A stretch of 64,000 bases of DNA. Origin: an uncultured Alphaproteobacteria bacterium (GTDB taxonomy: Bacteria; Pseudomonadota; Alphaproteobacteria; RF32; CAG-239). The stretch's first letter is position 1. Each line of letters starts with the position of its first letter. The notes beneath the pieces were generated by a model. The model was not told the origin of the DNA and made no database searches. It was given only the letters and a program-made list of their open reading frames with translations. Below, in pieces: positions 41,635 through 50,625 of the stretch. A program made the translations under genes and the position numbers. The DNA lies in contig CAKQRZ010000003.1 in assembly GCA_934271715.1 (NCBI GenBank), positions 62,001 through 126,000 of the forward strand. Direction: 5' to 3'.

Positions 41635-44600
41635 CTATAATAAAGATGGAACATCATCTTCTTCCGGCGTAGAAATCGGAGCGGACTGCTGAATATCGGC
41701 CGGAACTCCGCCGTTTTGCTGAGTGCGCTGCTGCTGACGGCGGTTTGCAGCTGCCGCGGCTGCTGCCGCATTGCGGTTGCCGCCGGTCGGGCGGATATCT
41801 TCTTCATACTCATTTGTATAATATGAATTTCCTCCTCTGCTATCGCTGCCGATATATTTATCCGGCTCAGTCGTTAAGCCTTGGTTCAAATCGCTGCCGC
41901 CGTTGCCCTTATTGTTTCGTCCGCCGTGTTCCCACTTATCATCTTCTTCTGTTCTCAGCCATAAATCTTGGTTAGGAAAGATAATAATTCTGGTACCGGC
42001 CGGAATATAAGTCACGGCTCTGATATTGGCTTTTGCCTGAACAATATCATCAAATATCTGCTGCATCTGGTTCAAGAAATTCTGGCGGGCATCTTCAGCT
42101 GCCTGACTCTTAGAAGATGTGGTTGTTGAACCGCTGGATGATTCTGAGCTGCCCTCTCCGGACGCCATCATATAGGCGGTTGCGCTTTCCATAGCTGTCA
42201 TCAGCATCGGAGCTGAATATTTTTTCAGCAGCTGCTCATCCAAATAGCCGATGGCACCGGCGCGGCCTTGCGCATCAGCCGTTGTGGCAGAACCAATCTC
42301 AAACTGAGAGCCATCCGGACGGATAAGACGCGACCAGCTGATGCCGATTTTAACCGCACCGCCGCTGTTGCCTCCGGTAGAACTCATGCCGCTGCTGCCG
42401 CTCCCCATACTTCCGATAACACGGGAACCAGCCGGAATGATAATATTGCGCCCTTCCTCAGAATATATATTGCGCTCTACAATAGCTGTTACCGGAACTC
42501 CGGTTCCTAAACCGTCAGAAGCATAGACTGAACGCGACAGCACCGCCGGAATAGGCTTATCCTGCAGAATCATATGGCTCATATCAACTCTCCAGGTAGA
42601 GATATTGCTTTTAGACTCATTCCAGCCGTATTCTTCATAGCCGGTAAAGGTTGAAGGGCTAAGCGTTCCTTCTTTTTTGCCGAAATGTATGCCGCTGCGG
42701 CGGGCATTCTGCATTTGCGCCAAAGCGTTGGCTTTTACAGGATCATAGCGTTCTCCGGCGCCGTAGCCTCCGCCCGGGCCTAAGGAACTCGGCTTGCTGC
42801 CGATGCCGTAAGCATTGCCGCTGCCGAAAGTTCCGGCCGGAACAAACATGTTTTTAGCCGAAGCGTTTTTAACTTCTTCCACGCCGATTGGATTATATTT
42901 CATATCCACAATCATGCCGTCCGGCGTTCTGAAACCAATCTGCGTTCCGTTATCGTCATAAACCTTGTTATCATCATAAATACTGCCCAGAATATCGCCG
43001 TCCGGATTAAGCGCAATACCAATCACACGGCGGTTAAAACTGCCGGTGCCGCCGCTGTTCTGCTGTTCCTGAACATTGCCGGACTGCGGCTTTTCATCTT
43101 GGATCTGTACCTTTTTATAGTCTGCCCAGTCACGGCGGTTGTCAGTATCGGCTTTGCTTTCGCTAACCTGATAATACTGCAGAGGATAAGCTTTGGCAAT
43201 TTCATCGCCGCTCACATTGCGGATTATGCCGTTATCCGATAAATAGCCGACATTTTGATTGTTATAGTCTAAAACATTGCCGTCGCTCTGCAATTCGCCG
43301 ATAGCATTATTGCTGACATCGCGGACTGTATAATCACGGTTGCCGCGCGCCGCCAGCTGACCGGTTTTATCTACCACAAAACCTTTATCCATTTTGCCCA
43401 AACGGCTGCCCGAAGTATTGAGAATTGTACCGTCGCGCATAATATAGCCGTAGACAATAAAATCATCATTATAAACATACCAATCATACAGCGCATAGCC
43501 GATTGGCTCGCCGCCGTGCTGGACGCTGCCGTCAAAGTTTATCTGTCCGACATTTTCTCCGGCAGCATTTATTACCTGTCCGGAATTCTGCACCATACCC
43601 AAAAACGTATTGTCGTTTTTGAACGCCACTTTATAGCGCATAGCATTGCCGATTGATTTTTTAGATTTTGAAACTGCGTTGCCGTTTGGCTGAACCGAGC
43701 CTAAAATCTGGCTGTTGTTATCGGCGATTGTACCGTTTGCCAAAACTTGTCCGATAATATTATTTTCAAAGTCAATTACCGGATTTGGCTGGATAACACC
43801 GTACAGCCATTGATTGTCGGCATTGGAAATAATACCTTTGCGGCTGACGCAGCCCAGATTTTTACCGGCATAAGACATTCCGCTTCCGGCATTGACCGCT
43901 CCGGCATAATTGCCGTCAAAATCCACCAGACCGCTGCCGGAAACCGTAAAGCCGATATACGAGCCGACATCGGAAATCGCCTGCCCGTTCGGCAGCATTT
44001 TACCGATTGCCACACCGCGGCTGTTAACGATTTCTCCGCGTCCGTTCATAATTCCGACTGCCGAGCATTTGTCATTATAAACCACCGAAAACGGCATAAC
44101 TTTACCGGTTACGGCATTGTTGCCGTCGCTGACATAATTTCCATGCAGAGCCTTGCCGTAAATATTGCCGGATAAATCAAAAACCGAACCGTCCGAATCG
44201 GCATAGCCCAGCAAATCGCCGCCGATACCGATTACCACCCTGTTTTCTCCGGCGTAGCCGCGCAAAGGCATAACATTTTGAGCAACTCCGCCCGCAGATT
44301 CAACCACATAATTATCCGGAACGACTTTATAAGCCACAGCGCCTTTTTCATCCAAAATAATATTGGTCGCCGTCATGCTGCCTAAATTCTGCCCTTTAAA
44401 GCTCAAGGCGTACAAAGGGTTAAGCATAGAAGCGACATAGCCGTTTTTGCCCAATAAAATTCCGTTCATATTTAATTTTACGTCCGTCATAGAGCGGTAT
44501 AAGCTGCCGTTTGGCGTAATGTAAGAATATACCTGCCCTTCCAAGCCGTAAACCGGAAGAAGTCGGCGTCCGGCGCCGCTAAGTTTATTATCGGCCGTAA

Positions 44601-45870
44601 ACATATAGCCGAACGGAGACGCCTTTTGCCTGCCTGAACCATCAGAAACTGAAGCGTCCGCTTCAACCGACCCCAGCGCTTTGTCAGAGTTATTAAAAGC
44701 AATCATATTTTTAACAATTCCGCCGACAAGCATTCCGTTGCTGTCAAAGGCAAAACTGCCGTGCATACGTCCCTGCGTGCCGCCTTTGAGCGATATATAA
44801 GCACCGCTGCTCATACTCTGGCCGCTCAGCTGTCCGGTTGCATTAAACACAGGTCCGGTCTGCGTCAGCTGACCTATTTTTTTATTTTGCAAATCATACA
44901 CAAAACCTTTGGCGCCGACACGCCCGATAACCGAGGTATCTTTTACAACCAAGCCTTTAGGCAAAACACGCCCCAGATAATTGCCGCGCAAATCATTTGC
45001 CGTCGCCGCCAGCGAAACCGAAAAACCAATAACCTGATTATCTTTATTTACAATATTGCCGTCTGCCCGATAGCGCCCGACTTCGGTATCTCCGGCCAAT
45101 ACAATGCCGTTATAAGTAATAACCCCCATATAGCGTCCGGCTAAATCAAAAGCATATCCGGTGCGCACCACGCGTCCGATAATACCTTTATCCGGCGAGT
45201 ATACATATTCATTGGCATGCACATAGCCAATTTCTTTGCCCTCAAAATCTATTACCTTGCCGGACGGAGCAATACTGCCGATAAAATCGCCGTTCAGCGA
45301 AACCACCATTTTAGACGACATTAAACGCCCGTCCAAAGCATAATCTCCGGCAGTCTGGCGATAAGCATAGCCGTTAGCGGAAACAAAACCGATTTCCGTT
45401 CCGTCCAGATTTGTATAGGTGCCGGCGCCGGTCAAGCGTCCGATTGTGTTGCCCTCTGCCGAATAAACCAGCCCCGGAAACAATACCGAACCGATAATAT
45501 TATAGCCGCTGTCCACCACCAAGCCATTCGGCAAAGCTTTACCCAGAGGCTTGCCGGTCATGCTTCTGACAACGCCGTCGCTGTTGATTTTGCCGAGCGG
45601 ACGGTTGTCATTGCCGATAGCCACGCCCTGCGGAACCACGCCGCCGATAACCTCATTGTTATTGTCTACAATCAAGCTGTCCGCCGTGATATAGCCGATA
45701 TTTTCGCCGTCGCCGTTGATTACCATACCGGTAGAAATAACCTGTCCGATAACGTTGCCGTTAAAGTCAACAGCCGTAATTTCCGCCGCCTGCGCCGCAG
45801 ATATCCGCCAGCCTATAGCCAACAATAAAAGGATAACTAATTTCAGATTTTTAATTAAAGCCGCAGTCAT
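41635..45870 (-). CDS. DotG-like protein, C-terminal part: exported repeats and VirB10/TrbI domain
   Basis: A 1411-residue exported protein. The Sec signal ends ISAAQAAE (about residue 29). About 900 residues of short repeats follow, of the type IGxVxxxGxVxDxxGNxIG with variable spacing. After a Gly/Asn-rich linker comes a VirB10/TrbI domain (about 1090-1310): LSRSVYASDGLGTGVPVTAI, NIIIPAGSRVIG, KIGISWSRLIRPDGSQFEIG, YIPAGTRIIIFPNQDLWL. The tail is Gly/Ala/Gln-rich. VirB10/DotG proteins link inner and outer membrane parts of the channel. Unlike DotG there is no N-terminal anchor; the upstream gene, overlapping by one base, supplies it. Together they equal a DotG of about 3000 residues. Confidence 0.85.
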   Translation of the reverse strand: MTAALIKNLKLVILLLLAIGWRISAAQAAEITAVDFNGNVIGQVISTGMVINGDGENIGYITADSLIVDNNNEVIGGVVPQGVAIGNDNRPLGKINSDGVVRSMTGKPLGKALPNGLVVDSGYNIIGSVLFPGLVYSAEGNTIGRLTGAGTYTNLDGTEIGFVSANGYAYRQTAGDYALDGRLMSSKMVVSLNGDFIGSIAPSGKVIDFEGKEIGYVHANEYVYSPDKGIIGRVVRTGYAFDLAGRYMGVITYNGIVLAGDTEVGRYRADGNIVNKDNQVIGFSVSLAATANDLRGNYLGRVLPKGLVVKDTSVIGRVGAKGFVYDLQNKKIGQLTQTGPVFNATGQLSGQSMSSGAYISLKGGTQGRMHGSFAFDSNGMLVGGIVKNMIAFNNSDKALGSVEADASVSDGSGRQKASPFGYMFTADNKLSGAGRRLLPVYGLEGQVYSYITPNGSLYRSMTDVKLNMNGILLGKNGYVASMLNPLYALSFKGQNLGSMTATNIILDEKGAVAYKVVPDNYVVESAGGVAQNVMPLRGYAGENRVVIGIGGDLLGYADSDGSVFDLSGNIYGKALHGNYVSDGNNAVTGKVMPFSVVYNDKCSAVGIMNGRGEIVNSRGVAIGKMLPNGQAISDVGSYIGFTVSGSGLVDFDGNYAGAVNAGSGMSYAGKNLGCVSRKGIISNADNQWLYGVIQPNPVIDFENNIIGQVLANGTIADNNSQILGSVQPNGNAVSKSKKSIGNAMRYKVAFKNDNTFLGMVQNSGQVINAAGENVGQINFDGSVQHGGEPIGYALYDWYVYNDDFIVYGYIMRDGTILNTSGSRLGKMDKGFVVDKTGQLAARGNRDYTVRDVSNNAIGELQSDGNVLDYNNQNVGYLSDNGIIRNVSGDEIAKAYPLQYYQVSESKADTDNRRDWADYKKVQIQDEKPQSGNVQEQQNSGGTGSFNRRVIGIALNPDGDILGSIYDDNKVYDDNGTQIGFRTPDGMIVDMKYNPIGVEEVKNASAKNMFVPAGTFGSGNAYGIGSKPSSLGPGGGYGAGERYDPVKANALAQMQNARRSGIHFGKKEGTLSPSTFTGYEEYGWNESKSNISTWRVDMSHMILQDKPIPAVLSRSVYASDGLGTGVPVTAIVERNIYSEEGRNIIIPAGSRVIGSMGSGSSGMSSTGGNSGGAVKIGISWSRLIRPDGSQFEIGSATTADAQGRAGAIGYLDEQLLKKYSAPMLMTAMESATAYMMASGEGSSESSSGSTTTSSKSQAAEDARQNFLNQMQQIFDDIVQAKANIRAVTYIPAGTRIIIFPNQDLWLRTEEDDKWEHGGRNNKGNGGSDLNQGLTTEPDKYIGSDSRGGNSYYTNEYEEDIRPTGGNRNAAAAAAAANRRQQQRTQQNGGVPADIQQSAPISTPEEDDVPSLL

Positions 45871-48800
45871 TAGTTCCTCCGATTCTTTGCTACTTCCGGC
45901 AGCAGATAGCCTGATACATTCTTATCTGCATCAATAAACGAGCCGTTGCTCTTCATATAGCCGATTTCTTTGTTTTTGTCTTCTATAACTTTGCCGTTTG
46001 CCGCCAAACGCCCGATATAATCGCCGTTGTTTGAAAGCACCGTGTTGCCGATATTATAGACGTGGCCTAAGATATTGTTTTGATTATCCGCCGCCAAGCC
46101 GTCGGTCAGCAAGCGCCCTATTGTATTACCGCTGCGGTATATTTTTCCGTCAAAACCGACAAAGCCTTTTACTTTATCATCATTGCCGATGACGATATCT
46201 CCGCTGACGACTTCGCCCAATATCTTGCCCTCATAGCTGACAACTTTGCCGTCAGCCATAACATATCCGGCAATATTTTTCTGCGCATTCATAAAACGTC
46301 CGTCCGGCAAAATCCAGCCAATAACGTTACCGCCGAAATCAATAACAAAACCCTTCGGCAAAGCTGAAATGTTGTTTCCGGTAACGCCGCCCGGCAGCAA
46401 AGCCGCAATGCCGCTGTTATCTGCCCCTAAAACCGTGCCGAACGCATCGGAATAGCCTACATAATTGCCGAACAAATCAACCATTATTGTTTCCGGCAGA
46501 ACTTCGCCGATAACGCGTCCGTCTTTAACAACATGCCCGTCCGGAACCACGTTGCCGGTAACATCGCCGCGCTGGTACTGATTGCCGTCGGTGTCTTCGC
46601 TTTTTTCATCAAGCTCCACCACTTCGCCGGTGGCGACCACATAGCCCAAGTAGCTGCCGTTATAGCCGCGCACGCCGCCTTGGCGCACAATTCCGCCGAG
46701 CTGGCGTCCGGTTTCATCAAAAAAGCGCCCTTTTGCATCTGTTTTGCCGACAACGCTGCCCTTGATATCCACTATATCCATATCATAGTTGACATAGCCT
46801 AAAATCTGCCCGTCCATATCCACAGCATAGCCGGTTTTCAAAAACTTTGCCGGAGTTCCGCCGTAAAGTCCTAAACCAACGCCTTTCACGCGGTCTACAA
46901 TTTCTCCGGATTTGTTATAGACATTGCCGTCCGGAAACAGGTGTCCCAGAATATTGCCTTCGGCGTCTACCAAAATATTAACTTCAGGCGCAGCAAAACC
47001 AATAACCTTATTGTTGCGTCCGGCCAGCAGATTATGCAGAAACGGTCTGACTCCGCCTTGTCCCTGAATGGAAACTTTGCCGTTTTTATCAAACACGCCC
47101 AGCAGCTTGCCGTTAAAGTCATAGGCATAATAAGCGTCAGAAATTTTGCCTAAATAGCCCATGTCTTTATCATAAACTTCGCCGTTGTGGTTAACACAGC
47201 CGATTACTTCGCCTTGCTTGCCGCGCAGAGTTCCGTTTTTCTCCAAAACTCCCATATCCTGCCAAGTCAGCGACATAACAGAACGCTGGCGCAGCAAATG
47301 TCCTTTAATCTGCGGTTTTTCCAGCGACAGCACCGAACCGTCCGGATTTATGCAGCCGACTTCTTTGCCGTAGCTGTCTCTTACATATCCGTCAGCGTTT
47401 GCCTCGCCGATGTAGTTGCATTCATCATCATAAACGCTGCCGGTTTCTATTATTTTACCGACAAACTTATCATCTTCGGACCAAACGGTGCCGTCTGCAA
47501 AAATCTGCAATCCGGTTTCAGCGCCGTCCTTGCGGATAACCCCGTCTTTATCCAATTTGTTTTCATAATTGCAGCCCCATCCGGCAATATACCCCGGATG
47601 AAGCCCCCTTGCCAAAATCTTGGCTCCGCTTTTATCGGTAATCAGTCCGTTCGGGCGCACTTTGCCCACAACTTTATTTTGGCTTACCACTTCGCCGCGG
47701 TTGTTGATTTCGCCCAAAACCTTGCCGGACGGAGTAATCGGCAGCAGCTGTTTATCCAGCAGCGAGCCGACTTTCTTGGCGCCGAACACCCTGATATTAT
47801 TTTCGCGGTCAACAATCCCCATTATTTTGCCGTTTTTATCAAAGGCCACATTCTTTTTGTTGACCCAGCCCATAACATTGCCGTTTTTATCCAAAGCCAA
47901 ATTAGCTTTTTCTCCGGCCGAGCCTATAATATTGCCGGCTTCATCTATAATATTTCCGTTATCGTCATATCGGCCGATTGTTCCGCCGTTAAAATCAACA
48001 ACCTGATTGTTTTCATCAATATAGCCGATGACTTTGCCGTCTTTATCCAAAGCGAGCTGCATTTCTTCGCCCTTAGCACCGGCGACCGGATGTTCTACCG
48101 CGTCTTTAACTGTTTGCAGAACATTGCCGTTTTTATCTACCCGCCCGATTATATTGCCGGAGATATCATGAACTGTATCATTGGAATCAATATAGCCGAT
48201 TACATTGCCGTCTTCATCCTGCGCCAAACGCTGAGATGTGCCGACCTGCCCAATCAGATTGCCGTCCAAGTCCAAAACATTGCCGCTGTCGTCCATGCGC
48301 CCGATTTCATTGCCCTCAGCATCGCGCACTTTGCCGTCTTCAACATAACCAATAACATTGCCTTGCGAATCGCGCGCCAAGCTGCTGGATTCGCCGAGCT
48401 GACCTACTATATTGCCGTTGGCGTCGGTTATATTGCCGTTTTCATCCAATCTGCCGGTCACGCTTCCGCTGAAATCACGGACGGTTCCGTCATCTTCAAC
48501 ATAGCCCATAGCGTTTCCGTTATCGTCATAGGCTAAACGGCGGGCTTCTCCCGATTGCCCGATAATGCTGCCGGTTTCGTCAACAATATTACCGCTGCTG
48601 TCAACTTTGCCGATTTCATTGCCGTTAAAATCGTGGACATTGCCGTCTTTATCTATTTTACCTATCACTCTGCCGTTTTTATCCAGAGCCAGACGCTGAG
48701 TTTTTCCAAGCTGTCCGATGATATTGCCGTTAGCATCCACCACATTGCCGCTGGCATCCATTCTGCCGATAACATTGCCGTCAAAATCGCGTACTGTTCC

Positions 48801-50615
48801 GTCATCATCCACATAGCCGATGACATTTCCATCCGCATCATAAGCCAGACGCTGAGTAGCGCCGACTTTACCAATAATATTTCCGGCTAAGTCGGTAACT
48901 TTGCCGTTTTTATCCATTTTACCGACAATATTGCCGTTAAAATCGTGAACATTGCCGTCATTTTCAACATAACCGATAACGTTGCCGCCCGCGTCATAGG
49001 CAAGTTTTCTTTCAGCGCCGGCTTTGCCGATTGTTTCCGTAACCATGCGGTCGCCGATTACATTGCCGCTTTCATCCACATAGCCGACAACATCGCCGTT
49101 GTTGCGCACCACGCCGTCTTCATCAATAAAGCCGATAACATTTTGATTTTCATCCAACGCCAAATCATGCCATTCATCGCTGACTTTTCCGGTTATAACG
49201 CCGTTAGTGTCTACCACATTGCCGTTTTTATCCACCTTGCCGACAATATTTCCCTCAAAGTCGCGGACTTTTCCGTTTTCATCCACATAGCCCATAACTT
49301 CGCCGGCAGCATTTTTAACGATTTGTGCAGTAGAACCGCGGGTGCCTACTTTTTGTTTTTGAAAAACATTGCCGTTTTCGTCCACATAACCGACCACATC
49401 GCCGTTTTCATTAACAACTTCGCCGTTTGGCATAACAATACCCAAGCGGTTGCCGTTTTCATCCAAAGCCACTTCGCCGGATTTAGCCACATTGCCTATA
49501 ATATTGCCGTTACGGTCTACAACATTGCCGTTTTCATCAACTTTGCCGATAACATTGCCGTCTAAATCAACTACAGAGCCGTCTTCCAAAACACGTCCGA
49601 TAATATTGCCGTTGCTGTCATAAACATAGCCGGTGCTTACGGCTTTGCCGATAACTTTGCCGCCGTCGCCGATGATTGTTCCGTCAGAAAGCATATTGCC
49701 GATGACTTTTCCGTCGGCATCGTGCGCCACTCCGGCAGCATCAACATAGCCCGAAACCGTGCCGTTGGCGTCCACAACCAGTTTTCCGGTAGAAGCCACG
49801 CCGATAATATTTCCATCTTTATCCACAACCATGCCGTCAGCATTAACGCGGCCGATTTCAAGGCCGTTCGCGTCTCTGACAATACCGTCTTCGCCGATAA
49901 CCCCGATTATTTTACCGTCCGGCCCGACCGCATATTTAACCTGTCCCGAAGTCTGCAAGTCGCCCTGCGCCGAGGCAGCGCCACCGATACCAGCGCTTCC
50001 GGAACTGTCGCAAAAATTGCAATCTTCTTTGCGGACGGCATTGCCGTATACCGGAACTTCGTCATGCTTGGCGTTGCTGTCCGAAACATTGGTTTCACGC
50101 CAAGTAATTTTAAAGTTGTTCTGCACATTTGCGGCAACGGTAGGCAGCCAGCGCATAGTCACCGTACAAGTGATTTTGCCGCGCAGCTCTTTGTCGTTGC
50201 AGTTATTTTCAAACTTAAAGCCCTCAAAAGCCGCGTCTTCCAAATCTACCGAAATAATGCGGATTGCCCCTTTGCCGTTGGTGCCGATTGTCAAAACGTT
50301 GGTCGCGTCATTGCCCAAAACAACCTGCCCCATATTTATCGGGTTAGGAGTCAAGGTAATCGGACGCTCCACTTGCTCGGCATCGTCAAATTCTATTTCA
50401 GCTTCATTGTTGGTAGTATTATTCCCCATTCCCAAATCAGATTCCGCATCAATCGTGTCTTCCACTTCATAATGCTGTTCTTCTTCCGGCGTATCTGTTG
50501 TCAGCAGCATAAGACCGAACAAAAACACTAACAGGGTTATGATTCCGACGATTAAGATAATCCTGTTGGTTTTGCGAACGTATCTGTCCGAATGTGTTAA
50601 TACTTCTTTTGCCAT
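45870..50615 (-). CDS. DotG-like protein, N-terminal part: membrane anchor and giant repeat region
   Basis: A 1581-residue protein. Residues 1-15 are cytoplasmic, 16-38 a span (RIILIVGIITLLVFLFGLML). An Ig-like ASH/MSP-type domain follows (about 80-190; ITLTPNPINMGQVVLGNDAT) with a Cys pair, then CNFC. From about 215 to the end there are some 17-residue repeats (IGYVDxDGxVxDxxGNx), arranged in the middle as a 52-residue higher-order repeat. The repeats resemble those of Pfam DUF3659, which I name from memory. No TrbI domain is present. It plausibly forms the inner-membrane foot and periplasmic span of the secretion channel, working with the next gene. Confidence 0.82.
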   Translation of the reverse strand: MAKEVLTHSDRYVRKTNRIILIVGIITLLVFLFGLMLLTTDTPEEEQHYEVEDTIDAESDLGMGNNTTNNEAEIEFDDAEQVERPITLTPNPINMGQVVLGNDATNVLTIGTNGKGAIRIISVDLEDAAFEGFKFENNCNDKELRGKITCTVTMRWLPTVAANVQNNFKITWRETNVSDSNAKHDEVPVYGNAVRKEDCNFCDSSGSAGIGGAASAQGDLQTSGQVKYAVGPDGKIIGVIGEDGIVRDANGLEIGRVNADGMVVDKDGNIIGVASTGKLVVDANGTVSGYVDAAGVAHDADGKVIGNMLSDGTIIGDGGKVIGKAVSTGYVYDSNGNIIGRVLEDGSVVDLDGNVIGKVDENGNVVDRNGNIIGNVAKSGEVALDENGNRLGIVMPNGEVVNENGDVVGYVDENGNVFQKQKVGTRGSTAQIVKNAAGEVMGYVDENGKVRDFEGNIVGKVDKNGNVVDTNGVITGKVSDEWHDLALDENQNVIGFIDEDGVVRNNGDVVGYVDESGNVIGDRMVTETIGKAGAERKLAYDAGGNVIGYVENDGNVHDFNGNIVGKMDKNGKVTDLAGNIIGKVGATQRLAYDADGNVIGYVDDDGTVRDFDGNVIGRMDASGNVVDANGNIIGQLGKTQRLALDKNGRVIGKIDKDGNVHDFNGNEIGKVDSSGNIVDETGSIIGQSGEARRLAYDDNGNAMGYVEDDGTVRDFSGSVTGRLDENGNITDANGNIVGQLGESSSLARDSQGNVIGYVEDGKVRDAEGNEIGRMDDSGNVLDLDGNLIGQVGTSQRLAQDEDGNVIGYIDSNDTVHDISGNIIGRVDKNGNVLQTVKDAVEHPVAGAKGEEMQLALDKDGKVIGYIDENNQVVDFNGGTIGRYDDNGNIIDEAGNIIGSAGEKANLALDKNGNVMGWVNKKNVAFDKNGKIMGIVDRENNIRVFGAKKVGSLLDKQLLPITPSGKVLGEINNRGEVVSQNKVVGKVRPNGLITDKSGAKILARGLHPGYIAGWGCNYENKLDKDGVIRKDGAETGLQIFADGTVWSEDDKFVGKIIETGSVYDDECNYIGEANADGYVRDSYGKEVGCINPDGSVLSLEKPQIKGHLLRQRSVMSLTWQDMGVLEKNGTLRGKQGEVIGCVNHNGEVYDKDMGYLGKISDAYYAYDFNGKLLGVFDKNGKVSIQGQGGVRPFLHNLLAGRNNKVIGFAAPEVNILVDAEGNILGHLFPDGNVYNKSGEIVDRVKGVGLGLYGGTPAKFLKTGYAVDMDGQILGYVNYDMDIVDIKGSVVGKTDAKGRFFDETGRQLGGIVRQGGVRGYNGSYLGYVVATGEVVELDEKSEDTDGNQYQRGDVTGNVVPDGHVVKDGRVIGEVLPETIMVDLFGNYVGYSDAFGTVLGADNSGIAALLPGGVTGNNISALPKGFVIDFGGNVIGWILPDGRFMNAQKNIAGYVMADGKVVSYEGKILGEVVSGDIVIGNDDKVKGFVGFDGKIYRSGNTIGRLLTDGLAADNQNNILGHVYNIGNTVLSNNGDYIGRLAANGKVIEDKNKEIGYMKSNGSFIDADKNVSGYLLPEVAKNRRN
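48120..49030 (-). repeat. Six tandem 156-base units inside the giant repeat gene
   Basis: Each unit encodes 52 residues made of three 17-residue repeats plus one, with the marker QRLAYDxDGNVIG; one unit is shorter by a codon. Markers recur near 49005, 48850, 48693, 48537, 48382 and 48228. Units differ by many bases, so expansion is not recent. Confidence 0.85.
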
Positions 50616-50625
50616 TTTTCCTGCT

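Noticed and set aside
47187..48536. Plus-strand frame of 449 residues with repeats such as NIAVFIHIADNIAV
   Set aside because: It mirrors the DotG-like repeat gene on the other strand; the repeated composition alone keeps the frame open.
48120..49030. Regularly spaced repeats as a CRISPR array
   Set aside because: Units are 156 bases, diverged, and coding throughout; no short exact repeats with unique spacers.
49722..50531. Plus-strand frame of 269 residues
   Set aside because: Antisense to the anchor and Ig-like domain of the DotG-like gene; no ribosome site or domain of its own.
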